Assembly: GCF_027409185.1 (NCBI RefSeq)
Contig: NC_084478.1
Span: 82,009,624 to 82,073,623, forward strand
DNA length: 64,000 nt
Source: Cynocephalus volans
Taxonomy: Eukaryota; Chordata; Mammalia; Dermoptera; Cynocephalidae
Reading direction: 5' to 3'
Every line of letters starts with the position of its first letter. Within the stretch, counting starts at the first letter, position 1. Positions 25,503 to 37,640 of the stretch are shown one piece after another. The notes beneath the pieces were generated by a model. It saw nothing but the letters and a program-made list of their open reading frames with translations, searched no databases and was not told where the DNA came from. Position numbers and translations under genes: made by a program.

Positions 25503-26255
25503 ACTGTGGATGTTCAAAAGAATTTATTATAGAATTTGCTTTTGTGTTAGGCAATTAGGGTGAGAATTTAAGCAAGCTAGCCTTTACTCCAGATTAAGTA
25601 ATGTCAGGAGGTGGGGGTAAGTTCTATGACTGCATATCTTTTTAAATGTGTTATCTAGAAATAGGGACATTAGAACAAAGCTAAAATGGTAATGGGTAAA
25701 GTGGCAGCAGTTATTCATGCTGACTAGGACAGAGAGTGTTTGGTCATTTTTGTGCTTTAAACAATGTCCGTGTGTTTTTCTGTGTTCAGACATAATTACA
25801 GAGTATTGTCCTTTTTATCTTGATCCAACACTGTCACAGAGTGGCCTTCTCTTATGTTGGTGTTGTGAAGTTGTCTCAAACAGAAGAGTACCTGTGAGTG
25901 CTGGGCTAGCTCTCGATGTCAGTGGCTGCTTTTCTCTTTCTCAAGACTACGATCTATAGCAATTTTTTTTCTGTTGTTTGCAGAATTTTGAGAAATTTTC
26001 CTAGATAATGTTTATAAATTTAACTAGCCTAGATAGAGCATGAGGAGGGGTTCAGGAGATCTGTGATTTATTTCCAACATTACTCTTGATTGACCATATG
26101 ACCAAAGGCATCACTTTCCAGATTAAGAAGAAGCTGGAAGGGAGAATACATTGTGAGAATTTCATAACATATTGTGGATTCATAATAAAAGTCTAAAGCT
26201 CCAAACAAAAAGTCATTCATAAAACATATTTTGAAAAAGATTGGGGATGCTTTTG
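25503..26255. other. No gene seen
   Basis: Low-copy-looking sequence to the right of LTR element 2. No convincing coding frame, RNA gene or nameable repeat. Confidence 0.5.
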
Positions 26256-26271
26256 GAAATAAGTAATTTCT

Positions 26272-26472
26272 TTTTTTTTAAAGCAAGAATATATAGTTGT
26301 ATTTACAAGTAATTTTATTTATTTTTAACAAATTAAAATTGTATATATTTATCATGTACAACATGTTGTTTTGAAATATGTATACATTGTAGAATGGCTA
26401 AATTGAGCCAGTTAACATATGCACTATTACCTCACATACTTAATTTTTAGTGATGAGAGCACTTAAAACATA
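26272..26472 (-). mobile_element. 5'-truncated L1 tail with perfect 16-bp target duplication
   Basis: gaaataagtaatttct is present at 26256-26271 and 26473-26488. The insert begins with a T-run and contains the L1M-type 3' UTR phrase tacaacatgttgttttgaaa, as at 3740 and 55870. Confidence 0.85.
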
Positions 26473-26488
26473 GAAATAAGTAATTTCT

Positions 26489-27729
26489 ACCTGTAAACTC
26501 ATATATAGTCTTTTAATTACCAAATGTTAATTTTGAGTTTAAATGATAGTAAAGCCATAAAGGACAAGAAAGTTATAACATGAAAAAAAAGCTAAAGTTA
26601 TAGGTAGGATTTTATTTTTATCAGTTAGTCCTATGTGACTAACAATAGAAACAACCGTTAAACATAATCTGTGTAAGATGTAGGAATAGTGTGACTTTGT
26701 CTATGGAAACAAATGCCCATTTGCTTATTTGTGGAGGGGGATGTTACTTCAGGAGGTTGGTGGGATAATTGCTTTTGGTGGTGAAATGGTATGAGTATAC
26801 TGGGAATTTAAAACTCGGTGAAACCACTTGATCTCTATGCACAAAGAAGTTATAAGCCAAGAGCCTCACTGACTTGCTGTTTTCTTCATTCTATTATACA
26901 GATTCCAAAGAGGGCATTTTTATATCAGCTATGCTGTCATCAGAAGACAGTCTGGTCAATTCACTGGAGATTTTGTTTGTTTGGAATCCCATGGATCATT
27001 CTCTAAACTTAATATCTTGAAGTAGATCAATGAGACTTAAGTTTCCCTTTGTTTCGAAGGTCTACTTCCATGTCCCACATGGCTGAAGGGTATGTCTAAA
27101 CAAACAAACAAATAAATATAATCTGCCAGAAAGTGTGCATTCAATACTTCTATCACTGTTCTAAATTAATGTAAGCTAAGAGTCAACCTGGTTTTCTGAT
27201 TTTATTCCATTATTTTAAAATTAGAATTATTATAGGGCTACATAGGATTTTTATTGGCAGCTAACTAAAGTTCTGTGATATTTACAGTAGAGGCAAGAGA
27301 TTTCCATAGTTAAATGAAAGACAAGGTAAAGCAACTTGCACTCTTTGGAAATTGGTAATTTGGCTAATTTATATTTGAACTTATGAAAAAAACAAACTTT
27401 TGCAAGTAAGGAGTGAGCAGTAGCTACTGAATTTTTACTGCATGTCAGATAAAAACTTCTCTACCCATTTTCTATAACTGTAATGTGCATAAATCACATT
27501 TGCTTTAAGGGAAATATAGTTATCACAACTAGAACCGTAAGTTTAAAGAGAAGTAGTTCAGCAGTGTTATTCGTGTTTCTGTTACTGTATTTGGATCATA
27601 TCAGGATTTGTGTCAGCCTTAGCCTTCTTAATCCTCTGAATACCAGTTTTGTTTCTCAAAGCATATGAAAAGTGAAGAGCAATGGTAAAGATAATTATGT
27701 AAAATTATACAAAAGACAATACAAATGCA
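26489..27729. other. No gene seen
   Basis: AT-rich sequence. The open frames are short and have no recognisable domain. A small AAAC repeat (acaaacaaacaaataaat) lies near 27100. Confidence 0.5.
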
Positions 27730-27830
27730 TGTTTTTCTCCTTTATTTCTATGATGGTTAATAAACCTCCTTTCATATATCTCTCTATATTCTATTGGTTC
27801 TGTTTCTCTGGAGAACACTGACTAATGCAG
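27730..27830 (+). mobile_element. MLT2 (ERV-L LTR) 3'-end fragment
   Basis: ctattggttctgtttctctg followed by gagaacactgactaatgcag is the sense 3' end of an MLT2 LTR, the same family end seen antisense at 52910-52950. Confidence 0.75.
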
Positions 27831-30700
27831 TAACATATTTCTAGGCTAGTAGACATCCTCCAAATTTGGCCAGCTTGTCCTTTAGAAATTAGATGATGGC
27901 AGCTGAATATTTTGAAATGCTGGGGGTGTGCAAGCCATAAAGTGTGGCTGCGGGGGAACAGAGGACACAAAGTAGTGAATCATTTCTTCTGTGACCAAAC
28001 TCCTACCTGAATCTCTCTGGTGAGTTGGACTCCTTCTGAAAGGAAGTGAGTTGTTTGCTATTGAAAAAACAGGGACTTCTTTCTTCTCCCTTCATTCATG
28101 CGTGCATTCATTTGTTGATGGTTTCTAGTTATGCAACTCATGAATATGACTTGCAAAGAAGGAAATACTATAAATGTACAGAAGAAAAAAGCATTGAAAT
28201 GATCCCAAATTTTACAACTCCAGATATAGCAACTATTGGCTCTGTGGTATGTAACCTTTATTAAAGAAAAAATTATTCCAATACTTATTAAAACAGTAAG
28301 GAAGACCTCATTCAGAACTATTGTGATAGGTGTCAAGACTATCACAATGGGAAGAAAGATTGGGCTCAACTCCACAGACAACAAGAACAAGTTGGGATTT
28401 AATAGCCAAGCAGCAGGTTGGTATGTGGGTGGGGGTGAGGGGTGGGGGTGGGTGTTGGGTGGTAGATGGAAAATTACTAAGAGGAGACATAAAGGATGGG
28501 GGGAATATTTACTAAACATCAAAATCCTAAAAGGATTCTTGCTGAAGGCAGGCCATGGTTATCCTATATTACCTGGGGGATGAGAAATTTCATCAGGTAT
28601 GGGGGATGATCAGATATCAAGAGTGGGAGGATTCTTTCTAAACCGGCTTAGAATTCTTGCTACAACTCTACTAGACAGGCTTGAAGACAAAGCCCAAGGA
28701 TGAGAGGACTAATTGCAAAGAGGGCTCAGAAAATCCTATCTGAAGTTCAGTCAAGGAAAGAGTCCTTGTCACCTTTTAAACTTTGTCTATGCAAATTAGA
28801 TGTGTGTGTGTGTGTGTGTAGGTAAACAGCTAGATCAAAAGAGAGATTAGAAAAAAAAATTGGTATCCTAGTATACATTGCTTACTTTTCCTTCGCAGTG
28901 CTAAATTTCATGTAATGTAATCAGGTATTTCTCTTTTGGTTACAGGACTGCTTGTATAGCTATAAGTAGAAATTTGAGGTCACATGAATGAACCTGTCCT
29001 TTATTTTTATTCATTTACTATTTATTAAACTATATAAATTACTTAACTGTCAACAAATAATCTTTTAAGTAATAATTTTGAAGAGCATTTATTGACATGA
29101 GAGATGGTCATGATAGAAACCTAAGAGGGGAAAAAGGGCAGGTACGGAAGAGTCAATACAATATTACCTCAATTTTTAAAAATGCCTATTTGTTGCACAC
29201 ACACAAAGAAGAAAAGAAGGAAAGGCACCGATATGTTCAGGTTAATTCCCTCAGGCTGGTGAGATTTTTGTTATTGGTTTCTGTTATCCATTATAAATCC
29301 TTCATTTTTCCAAATTTTCTAAAATAAGCTTGTATTATATTCATTACCAGAAAAGGAAAAAGGATTTTGTAATTACAGAATAAAAGAAGAAGAAGAAGAA
29401 GAAGAAAACAAAGTAATGTAGGACTCATAACCATGGAACTATGGGACTGACCCATGCACCCAAACCTTGACTGAAACTGTGCAAATTATTCGAGACTTTT
29501 GCCTTCAGTCTGTTTTAAATGAAGCATGTTTAATCAAGCACATACACATACACACAATAGGAGTGTTCACTTATCGACACTACATTCACTGAGGAAAACA
29601 ACATTATTCCTTTATACTCTACTTGAGCTCTTTGCCCCAGCCTCTACACAAGATAGCCGTGGGGTATACCAATTTTGTGACTCCCTGACATGGGCCTCGT
29701 AGCCCAATGGGAAGAATTTCATCCCTGTCCTCTTTCTCTTCCTTCTTCTGTACTCCCATTTCTTCTCCTCTTCCCCTCCACTTTCTCTTTCTCATTATCA
29801 TCAAGAGGGTTTATTAAGTGGAAATCTGGATGTGCGGAGGTGGCACAGGCACCAGGCCAAATATAAAACAACCAATCAACCAGTCACCAGTCCCTAGAAA
29901 TCCATTATCTAAAAGGGAGGCTTGTGAGGTACAGTGAGGAGAAGCACTGAACCAATACCTTTTTAATAATTTTCTAAAACAAACACACACAAACACACAT
30001 CTAAAAACCTTGAAAGAAATACACTAACTCTCTAAGTATTCTGTGAGCATTACACTAAAAAGTGAAATGTTAAATCTGGAATATAATAACAAATCCTCTT
30101 TAAAACTTAAAGTCTTTAAGTTATATGTGATCTGTTTTGAAATATCACCTCTCCCCGAACAAACACACACTCTTCTGCCTACCCTAGGGAATGTGTAATG
30201 TCGCATGGTATTCTATCTTCTGAGCACATTATCGTGTCTTTAACCTTTTTACTAGCTCTGGGTCATTAAATATTTCCAATTTATTCAGGATTTTAAGGCG
30301 TATGTTTTGCTATTCAGTAATATCACTTCACATTTGAGCATCTTTTACTTTGCCTGCAAAAGAACCAGCATTGGAAAAGGGTAATTGGCAATTCAGCATC
30401 ACCACTCTGGGACACTGATAATCCATATGTAAACTGTTAACTAGCCATACATATATGACTGTGGGCACTGGTCACCAAAGGCCTTCCTTTACCCTCATCC
30501 CCGTTCCATTTAATCCCACTTCTCCTCAGGAAATATTATCAGGGTTGATCCCATCTAAAAAGACTGCACACCCTTCATAGAGGTTTTGAAAAGCCAAAAT
30601 GGGAAAATAACAGTTCCTTGGAGAGAAACATTACCTAAAGATCTTAACTGTTAATATTTCAGCGTTTTTCCCCTTCTCTTTTGTGTATTTGAATATAAGG
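27831..30700. other. No gene seen; scattered simple repeats
   Basis: Contains a G/T-rich patch near 28425-28470, a (TG)n run at 28800-28819 and a short GAA run at 29385-29405. The 154-residue minus-strand frame at 28058-28522 is low-complexity and unlike a known family, so I do not treat it as a gene. No clear interspersed repeat is evident. Confidence 0.5.
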
Positions 30701-30779
30701 CTTTCGAATCTCGTTTCTGGCTTCTAAAAACTCCCCTCCACTCCCTTCTTTGCGCTCCTATGTTAAAGTTTTTTCAGGC

Positions 30780-31254
30780 TTACTTAAGACCAATATTAAA
30801 GAGGTTCGGTCTGTTCCTCCCCCACCAGATCCTCCTCAGTAAACCCCTCCCGTCTAGAAAATTTGGGAGCTGCTACCTCCGGGAACGTGGGTAGTGCTAG
30901 AAATGTGATGGATCTAATTGTTCATTGGACAAGGGTTTGTCAATCACAGCTACTCAGCAAATAGGGCGAGCTCTGAAGCAAAAAAAGCTTAGAGGGTCAT
31001 CTGTGCAATCTGCTTGCCACACCTCCTCCTTTTGCCAAGGCAGATAGTGGGAAAGACCTTTAGTCGGCTGCTCCTGCCTCCGCCTCAGGCCTGCTGCCTT
31101 TTCGTGCCTGCCAGGCCCTCCGCTGCTTCCTCCACCGCAGCCACCTCCGCCTCCACCCTAGCCGCGGCCCCCCGCCCCGCGCCGCTGGTGCTTGCGGCCC
31201 AGGCCAAGCCGTCACCTCCACTTCGGTGAGTCTTTTCCTGCCAAAAAGCTACTG
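30780..31254 (+). promoter_or_regulatory. Probable former promoter/5' UTR of the NAP1L copy
   Basis: Inferred only from position and composition. GC content rises into 31060-31210 directly upstream of the NAP1L start. An inverted CCAAT-type ttcattggac lies at 30920-30929. A donor-like cggtgagtc lies at 31223-31231. No TATA box is obvious. Confidence 0.3.
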
Positions 31255-32411
31255 ATGGAAGGGCTGGGGGAACACGGCGCAGCCGGTGAAGCGAGTCCAT
31301 TACTCGGCGCTGTGGCAGCCGCAGCCACCCCACAGTCTCTGATGGAGAACTCTTTAGATGCAGACTTTATAGAGAGCCTGCCTCTGGCGGTTAAGTACCG
31401 AGTGCAGGCTCTCAAAGCTTCAGGCTAAATCCGCCAGCCTAGACGCCAAGTACCTGAGGGAATTTCATGCCATCGGGAGGAAATTTGCCGGCATCTATGG
31501 ACCCTTATTGGAAAAGAGACGCCAGATCATCAATGCGCTGTACAAGCCCACGAAAGAGGAATGTGAGGTGAAGTCCAAGGTCGCGGATTGTGACTGCAAT
31601 GGGGTGTCAGATGACTCTGACGCTCAGATGTACGGTCCGGAGAATCCGGAGTATGACTTGCAGGAGTATTGTGAGGAGGATTTCGAGGATGTCGAGGAGG
31701 TGTTTGGGGAGTATGAAGGAATCGAAGGATATTATATGGATGGGGAGAAAGAGGATCCTATAGGGATCCCCGATTCCTGGCTCACGGTTTTAAAGAACGT
31801 CCAGGAGGTCATTCCCCTGATTAAGAAACATGCCGCGAGCCCATTCTAAAGCTCCCAAGGAACGTGAAAGTCAAGTTTTCAAAACGCGGAGAGCCGGTCA
31901 CCGTCGCGCTGGAATTTCCCTTCGAACCCAACCACTACTTCACAAATGAGGTGCTGACCAAAACATACACGCTCAAGTCTAAGCTCGATTACTCTGACCC
32001 CCACCCCTGTAGGGGGTCTGCCGTGGAGCATTGCATTGGCTGCAAGATAGACTGGAAGGAGGGAAAGAACGTCACTATGCAAAGAGTCCTGAAGAAACAC
32101 AGGCACAGGTTTTGGGGATCGATGCGTACCACAACCCAGGAATTTCCCCAGAGTCCTTCAACTTCTTTAATGCTCTCGGTGGGACCTGGATGAGGAAGAC
32201 GTCTCCATCGCTCACACTTTGCGCACCTTTGTCATTCCAAGAGCTGTGTTCATGCTTCACAGGAGAAGCCATTGAGGCCTAGCAAGACGGAATGATCAGA
32301 GAATGTAATAAACTGGCTTTTGACGGAATTACTCAGCAGAACTGGGTGGCTGCGGTTGACAGTGCTAAAAGCAAAAGCCGGGACTCCCAGGCGGAAGATA
32401 TCGATCTCTGA
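31255..32411 (+). pseudogene. NAP1L6: Nucleosome assembly protein 1-like pseudogene (best fit NAP1L6)
   Basis: NAP1-family proteins are acidic histone chaperones for H2A-H2B. This copy is intronless and can be followed from an ATG at 31255 (MEGLGEHGAAGEASPLLGAV) to a stop at 32409-32411. Family hallmarks are visible across several frames: DADFIESLPLAVKYRVQALK, LDAKYLREFHAIGRKFAGIY, LLEKRRQIINALY, an acidic segment, GIPDSWLTVLKNV, LEFPFEPNHYFTNEVLTKTY, KIDWKEGKNVTMQRV and a C-terminal EDID. A 2-nt loss near 31416, single-nt shifts near 31836, 32154, about 32190 and about 32254, and an in-frame TAG at 32280-32282 break the frame, so a normal chaperone cannot be made. The longest surviving frame (31508-31849) covers only the middle. 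NAP1L2 or NAP1L3 are alternatives. The N-terminus and the PABPC1L2 neighbour favour NAP1L6, which is also degenerate in human. Confidence 0.8.
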
Positions 32412-33240
32412 AGCAGAATGGTGGGTGTATGTGGGCCTCTAGGTTAACAACTGGCATTCGCAATAACCAAAACTTAACCATAAGTTACCTGCAGTCTTAA
32501 CATGTGTGTCTCTTCTTGGTAGTCTCAATAATGTAAAACAATGTCCAACCACATATGTTTAACAATGCATTTCACCTAGCACTTCAGTGGTGTAAACTTT
32601 GTCAAGAAATGTAGAAGACAGTGAATTCTCTAAGCATGTGAAAATACTTTACCATTGTGAATCCACAGCTCTTGTTAGGTTGCTATTAGTCTCCAGCTAT
32701 GGAAAATTGCCAGAATTTTGTTACTGAGATTTGTCTGTTCTCCCCACACCCTGCCGCCCCCTTGGAGAATAAAACAAAGCGAGATAGGCTTCTTTCCCCA
32801 GCCCTCTCGGTGAGGTGAATGGGCTTTATTCTGTGTGCACTAGCTGTGCCTTCACCTCCTTGTTATGGATATGCAACAAGTTATACTAACTAAATACATT
32901 TCATTTATAATTTGAGAAACTGCGAGTATAAGAATAAACATTTGCAGCAAATCCATACTTAATGTTAGTAACTTTGCCTTGTTTGTAGGCTCCTGTATTA
33001 TAAGTGATATAATAATCTTTTCAAAACCTAGCTGCATTATTGCTTATCAGTGAGGTATGGTTAAAACCAGTTTTCCTACAGCCTGCCATAAATTGTACCA
33101 TGTACTTCTGCAAAGTGGGGTTAAAGTGTGTATTTTTGTTTCTGGAATGTTTTCATCTTTCATGGAAATGGATTACCTTACATCATTAGTTAAGCTTTAT
33201 TTCCCTATGTTTGTTTACTCCCAAATAAAATTAATATAAA
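32412..33240 (+). other. 3' flank of the NAP1L copy with two polyadenylation signals
   Basis: aataaa is present at 32768-32773 and 33224-33229. The second follows T-rich sequence and lies where a long 3' UTR could end. There is no poly(A) tract or target duplication that would mark a recent retroposition end. This agrees with an old locus with its own 3' UTR. Confidence 0.35.
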
Positions 33241-35519
33241 TGTTAAATGCTGTGTTTCTTCTGAGGATATTGGAGTGACAAATATGGCTTTGCCCCTTCA
33301 AGTGCCAGGTGGAGGATTTGGTTGGGAGGTCTCAGCACATTAGATTTACCCACGGGGCATAGTGCACACTGTGCTTGGGGCCCACTTTACTTTTCAGAGC
33401 CCACGAAAATAATTTCTCTAAAAATCAAAACAAAATGAATATAATAATGTGTGCATAACAATGAATCCAGGCTGGATTATAATTGTTTTACAGCAACAGA
33501 GATGTAAATGTTAATGTATGTACATATGAATGTCATAATGAAAAGAGTCTGGGAAGGTAAAGCTGCCTAGAATCCATGAAAATCGTAATGAGGCCCTGTG
33601 TCCCACCTTTAAAAAGAGGTGAAAGAGGGAAGGTGTGAAGCTGTTGAGAGGGGTGGTGATATGACAAAGGAGAAGAGAAGAGGGAGGGGAAGGAGGAAAG
33701 AGGGACCAGCAGGGTTGGGGTTGTTGGGGGAGAGGAAAATGTGGGGCCTCTAGGGAGTAGTGAAAGGCCTGACTGGCCAGAGGCGAGAGGGTTAATAGAA
33801 TGGGCTAGAGAGGGAGGGGTGGGGCCAGATCCCAGTTGGGACCTAGCTTGGGAAGAAGTTGGAATGGGTTCTGCCAGGGAGAAAGTAAAGAAGGAGAGGT
33901 GAGAGAGAAGGGGAAGGGGAGATGAGGAGGCAGGTGAGAGGTCTGGAGAGCAGAGAAGCAGGGAATGAAAGGTGAACCTTATTAGATAGAGGTTATAAAA
34001 GTTCTGATCTTATGATTTTGATACATTTGCAAAAACATCAGTACTCTGTCCCAAAAGAGGGACCTGAAGGGGGACTAGAGGAACGGAAGAGCATTGGCCT
34101 CTTATAAGTAACCTTTAATCACATTTTGTCATTGCCAAAATACATAACACATGAATTAATTTATTACTTTTTGTCTAACAGATACTTTATATTGTACTAT
34201 TTCTGTGTGCCAGACACTGTTCAGAGAGCTTTATGAATATTAACTTCTGTGATATTTCTTTTATAATTTAAAAAGTGGTATTCTTCTCCTTTTTATGAAA
34301 GTAATGCGTGCAGGCTGGGAAGCTGTAGCAGGACAGAATTAATTATGAAACCTATGAACACGTCCCTCCAAACCTCACTTTAACTGCTAAGAAGCGTGCA
34401 ATTTTGTACGCTGCTCTAAAAAAAACCTTACCATCACAGCATTAGCGTTTTCCTGTATTAATAACATTTTAAAAGCATAAGTATTAACAATCATGTGGTG
34501 TTCTAATCTATGGGAACAAAAGTTAACTATTATTTTAGTGCTGGTTGTTGGTTTCTAATTTACATAATGGAGTTAGCAAATGTTCTGCTTTTTGATATTA
34601 TGGCTTTTCATTTGAGTTCCTTTTTTAAAACTTTAACCTCCAAGGCATTTGCAAACTCTATGAAGGGCTAAATGGCAAGTCAAGAAGTAGGATTCACAGT
34701 ACTGATTAACCAGGGGATCAGTGAAAAATATAGTTGCCAGAATGTAACTTGATCATTCCCAAATGTAGTCGCAAACCTTGGATACAGTATTTGGATTCTG
34801 TATCCTACTGTATCCAGTATTTGGATACTTGGATGCCTACTCAACATGTCTAACTAATCCTTTGCCTCCTCCCAGGCACCAAAAAATGTGTCTTTTTTAA
34901 TACATTTTTTGAACATGCAAGAACTTGAGAAACAGAGTTATTTTGAGCCTTTCTAGGACAAGTGTAAACTTTAGGCCACCAAGAAATAAATGGAGGATCT
35001 AGTGCAAAAGTGCCAACGATAGGCATTAAATCAATTTAGCTATAAGATGAAGGCTAAAACAAACACATATTATGGTTGAACAGAAAACAATTTAAAAGTG
35101 TTATGCTAATACTATCAATGTAGACATAAAATAACTTGCAAAAGTTAGGACTGGAAGGGTTGATTTCTTCATTTTCAGCTGGTGGTCAAAAAAGCTAACA
35201 AGTAAGAGACAAATAAGAATGTAATTAAATAATGTCTCAAGGAAAACAATATAGTCAACAAAAATTAGTGGATTTTCCTATCACTACTCATGGTAGTGAG
35301 TCAGTAGATACTTTATAAAGAAATCAGTAATTAGGTATTAAATAAAATTGTGGTTGTACACGTAACAACTAGGAAAAAAAGACAAATCTTCCAAATTATC
35401 AGAAGAAAGATTCAAAACTAAACTAAGAAAGTGCAGACTGTACAGTAAATAGGAGAAAAATAAGAAATACAAACAGAAAGCCTAACACAGATATGGCTAA
35501 GTGAAATAAGATGTGACAT
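33241..35519. other. No gene seen; purine-rich stretch and a MIR-like trace
   Basis: 33600-33970 is G/A-rich (gaagagaagagggaggggaa and similar). 34195-34260 resembles a MIR end (gtgccagacactgttcagag). A small hairpin with direct repeats lies at 34780-34827. The remainder is AT-rich and unassigned. Confidence 0.45.
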
Positions 35520-35925
35520 TTGACTGTTCCCTGTGTCTGGAAAACACTTCCTAAGCTATCTTTATGGACATCTCTCACCTCTTTCAAGTCTTTGCTCAAA
35601 TGTCAGTGTCTCAATGAGACCTACTCTGACCAAACTCATTTAAATTATATGTGCCTCACCCACGTACTCACAATTTCCCCTTACCCAGCTTTGAATTTCC
35701 CCCGTAGAAAACATCACCTTTTAACTCACTATATGATTTACTTATTTCTTGTTTGTGCTGTTGATTGTCTGTTCTTCCACATTAGAATGTAAACTCTGTG
35801 AAAACAGGGATCTTTGTTTATTGATGTCCATTGATCTTTGATCCTTGTTCATTGATGTATATTCCAAGTACCTATAAGAGAGTACAGAGTATATGCTCAA
35901 TAAGTATTTCTTAAACATATTTAAT
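35520..35925 (+). mobile_element. LINE-2 (L2) 3' fragment
   Basis: Carries the L2 3' order: cctctttcaagtctttgctc, aaatgtcagtgtctcaatga, agaatgtaaactctgtgaaa, acagggatctttgtttattg and tgctcaataagtatttctta. It is ancient and diverged. The short frame over it is a shadow of the L2 sequence. Confidence 0.8.
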
Positions 35926-36917
35926 CAATATCTCTCTTAGTAAATACAAATGGGATAACTCATCCTGAAATTTATCCTGCAAATATACTTGTGCAAAATG
36001 ACATGTTCAAGGATATGTATTGTAACACTGTTATACCAAAATAATGGGAAAACATTCAAATCCATTTGTAAGAGTCTGTTCATATAAATTATTGTCTATC
36101 TATATAACAGGTGTTCTTAAACACTATGAGACAGCTCTATGTATACTGGTGAAGAACAATCTCCAAGGTAAAATGTTAAGTGAAAATAGCAAGATGCTGA
36201 ACCCTACATTATGGTATTGCCTTTGTAAAATTAAAAATAATATAAAAGGATCAGAAAATGTCTTTATCCTGTATTCTTCTAGGAAGATCCATGAGATACT
36301 TGTAATGTTGGTTGCCTCTGTGGAAGGGAATGGGGAGATAGGGGAGGGAGACTTACTCTTCACTTTTGTCCCTCTTGAATTTGTTATCGCACGTACACAT
36401 GTCTCACTAGCATAAAAAACTGGGCCCCTGGGAGGGCTTTAGAAAGAGAGCTTAATTAGGAAGACAGGATTGGCCTACCTAGAGTATTGGGAGGAGTTTG
36501 TTTCTGCTCTGGTTGCTATGTTACTACTTTTTGCTTTCTTAATTGTTTGCTTGCTTCCAAGAGAGAAATGAGAAATAGGACCCTTTAGCATGTAATGAGA
36601 CTGGAGCCTGAGGTGGCAGAAATGTATGAGGGAACTTTTAAAAACAGGAATGTCTAATATGCTATCTTAAGTGTGTTTATTGTTGCAATGTACATTTATC
36701 TTCCATCTCATGTCTTTGGCAAAATCTGTTACACATATGAAGATCTTCCGTGTACCGTCTGGTGGGGGAAGCATCAAGTAAAAGGGATAAAGTTTATATC
36801 TGAGTCCATATAGCAGATAGAAGTAATGGGATAGGAAGTGTCTACCAACCTAACTTATTCAGCAAAACTGTAGCTAGGAACCACAAGTGAATGGAGATAA
36901 CAAAAGCCATTATTCTT
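35926..36917. other. No gene seen
   Basis: AT-rich, low-copy-looking sequence. The 123-residue plus-strand frame at 36044-36415 has no recognisable domain and I do not call it a gene. Confidence 0.5.
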
Positions 36918-36932
36918 TACAACTGGATCTCT

Positions 36933-37243
36933 CTCTCTTTTTTTTTTTTTTTTTAAGTTTTATTTTGTCGATATACATTGTGGCTGATTATTGCTCCCCA
37001 TCACCAAAACCTCCCTCCCTTTTCCCTCCCCCCTCCCCCCAACAATGTCCTTTCTGTTTGCTTGTCGTATCAACTTCAAGTAGTTGTGGTTATTATGTCT
37101 TCTTCCCCCCCCCCCCCCCGGTTTGTGTGTGAATTTATATATTAATTTTTAGCTCCCACCAATAAGTGAGAACATGTGGTATTTCTCTTTCTGTGCCTGA
37201 CTTGTTTCACTTAATATAATTCTCTCAAGGTCCATCCATGTTG
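36933..37243 (-). mobile_element. Young 5'-truncated L1 tail with perfect 15-bp target duplication
   Basis: tacaactggatctct is present at 36918-36932 and 37244-37258. The insert starts with a T-run (36939-36954), has a C/T-rich L1 3' UTR with a C-run near 37107-37120, and ends in antisense 3' L1 (ctcccaccaataagtgagaa, tttctctttctgtgcctgac). Confidence 0.9.
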
Positions 37244-37334
37244 TACAACTGGATCTCTTTGAAAACTGGTTGGGCTAGTCTGATTTTTTGATTCTCAAAA
37301 TATCTAGTACTCCAGCTGATGTATTAGAGTACTG

Positions 37335-37336
<2 letters not shown>

Positions 37337-37402
<66 letters not shown>
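37337..37402 (+). repeat. (GT)33 microsatellite
   Basis: Uninterrupted GT dinucleotides. The CVCV-type predicted proteins over it are artefacts. Confidence 0.98.
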
Positions 37403-37406
<4 letters not shown>

Positions 37407-37564
37407 CCTGTATTCCTTTAAAATGCAGTATTTGGTATATAATTTATTTAACTCCTCCTTCCCCGGCAGAATTCCATGACTTTTGTAGTGAGAAAAATAC
37501 TGTGCTTGATTATTCCATCAAATAAAAAAATTGTGCTTATTTCATTGCTTAGTAGTTGTGTGAT

Positions 37565-37640
37565 TTCTTTGGCAAGTACTTAACTTACTAAATCCTGTTT
37601 TCCTCATGTATAAAGTAGGCATACCTACTCTATCATTATG
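37565..37640 (+). mobile_element. MIR fragment
   Basis: aagtacttaacttactaaat followed by cctgttttcctcatgtataa matches the conserved middle of MIR in sense orientation. Another MIR-end-like stretch occurs near 38110-38165 (gtaaatgcttggtacacata). Confidence 0.6.

Noticed and set aside
28058-28522. 154-codon minus-strand hydrophobic frame
   Set aside because: No recognisable domain, partly derived from a G/T-rich low-complexity patch, and no supporting context.
31192-31428. Short intact protein starting at 31192
   Set aside because: Only the N-terminal part of the NAP1L frame with an upstream in-frame ATG; it stops at the first frameshift.
37337-37402. Cys/Val-rich small proteins
   Set aside because: Direct translation of the GT microsatellite.
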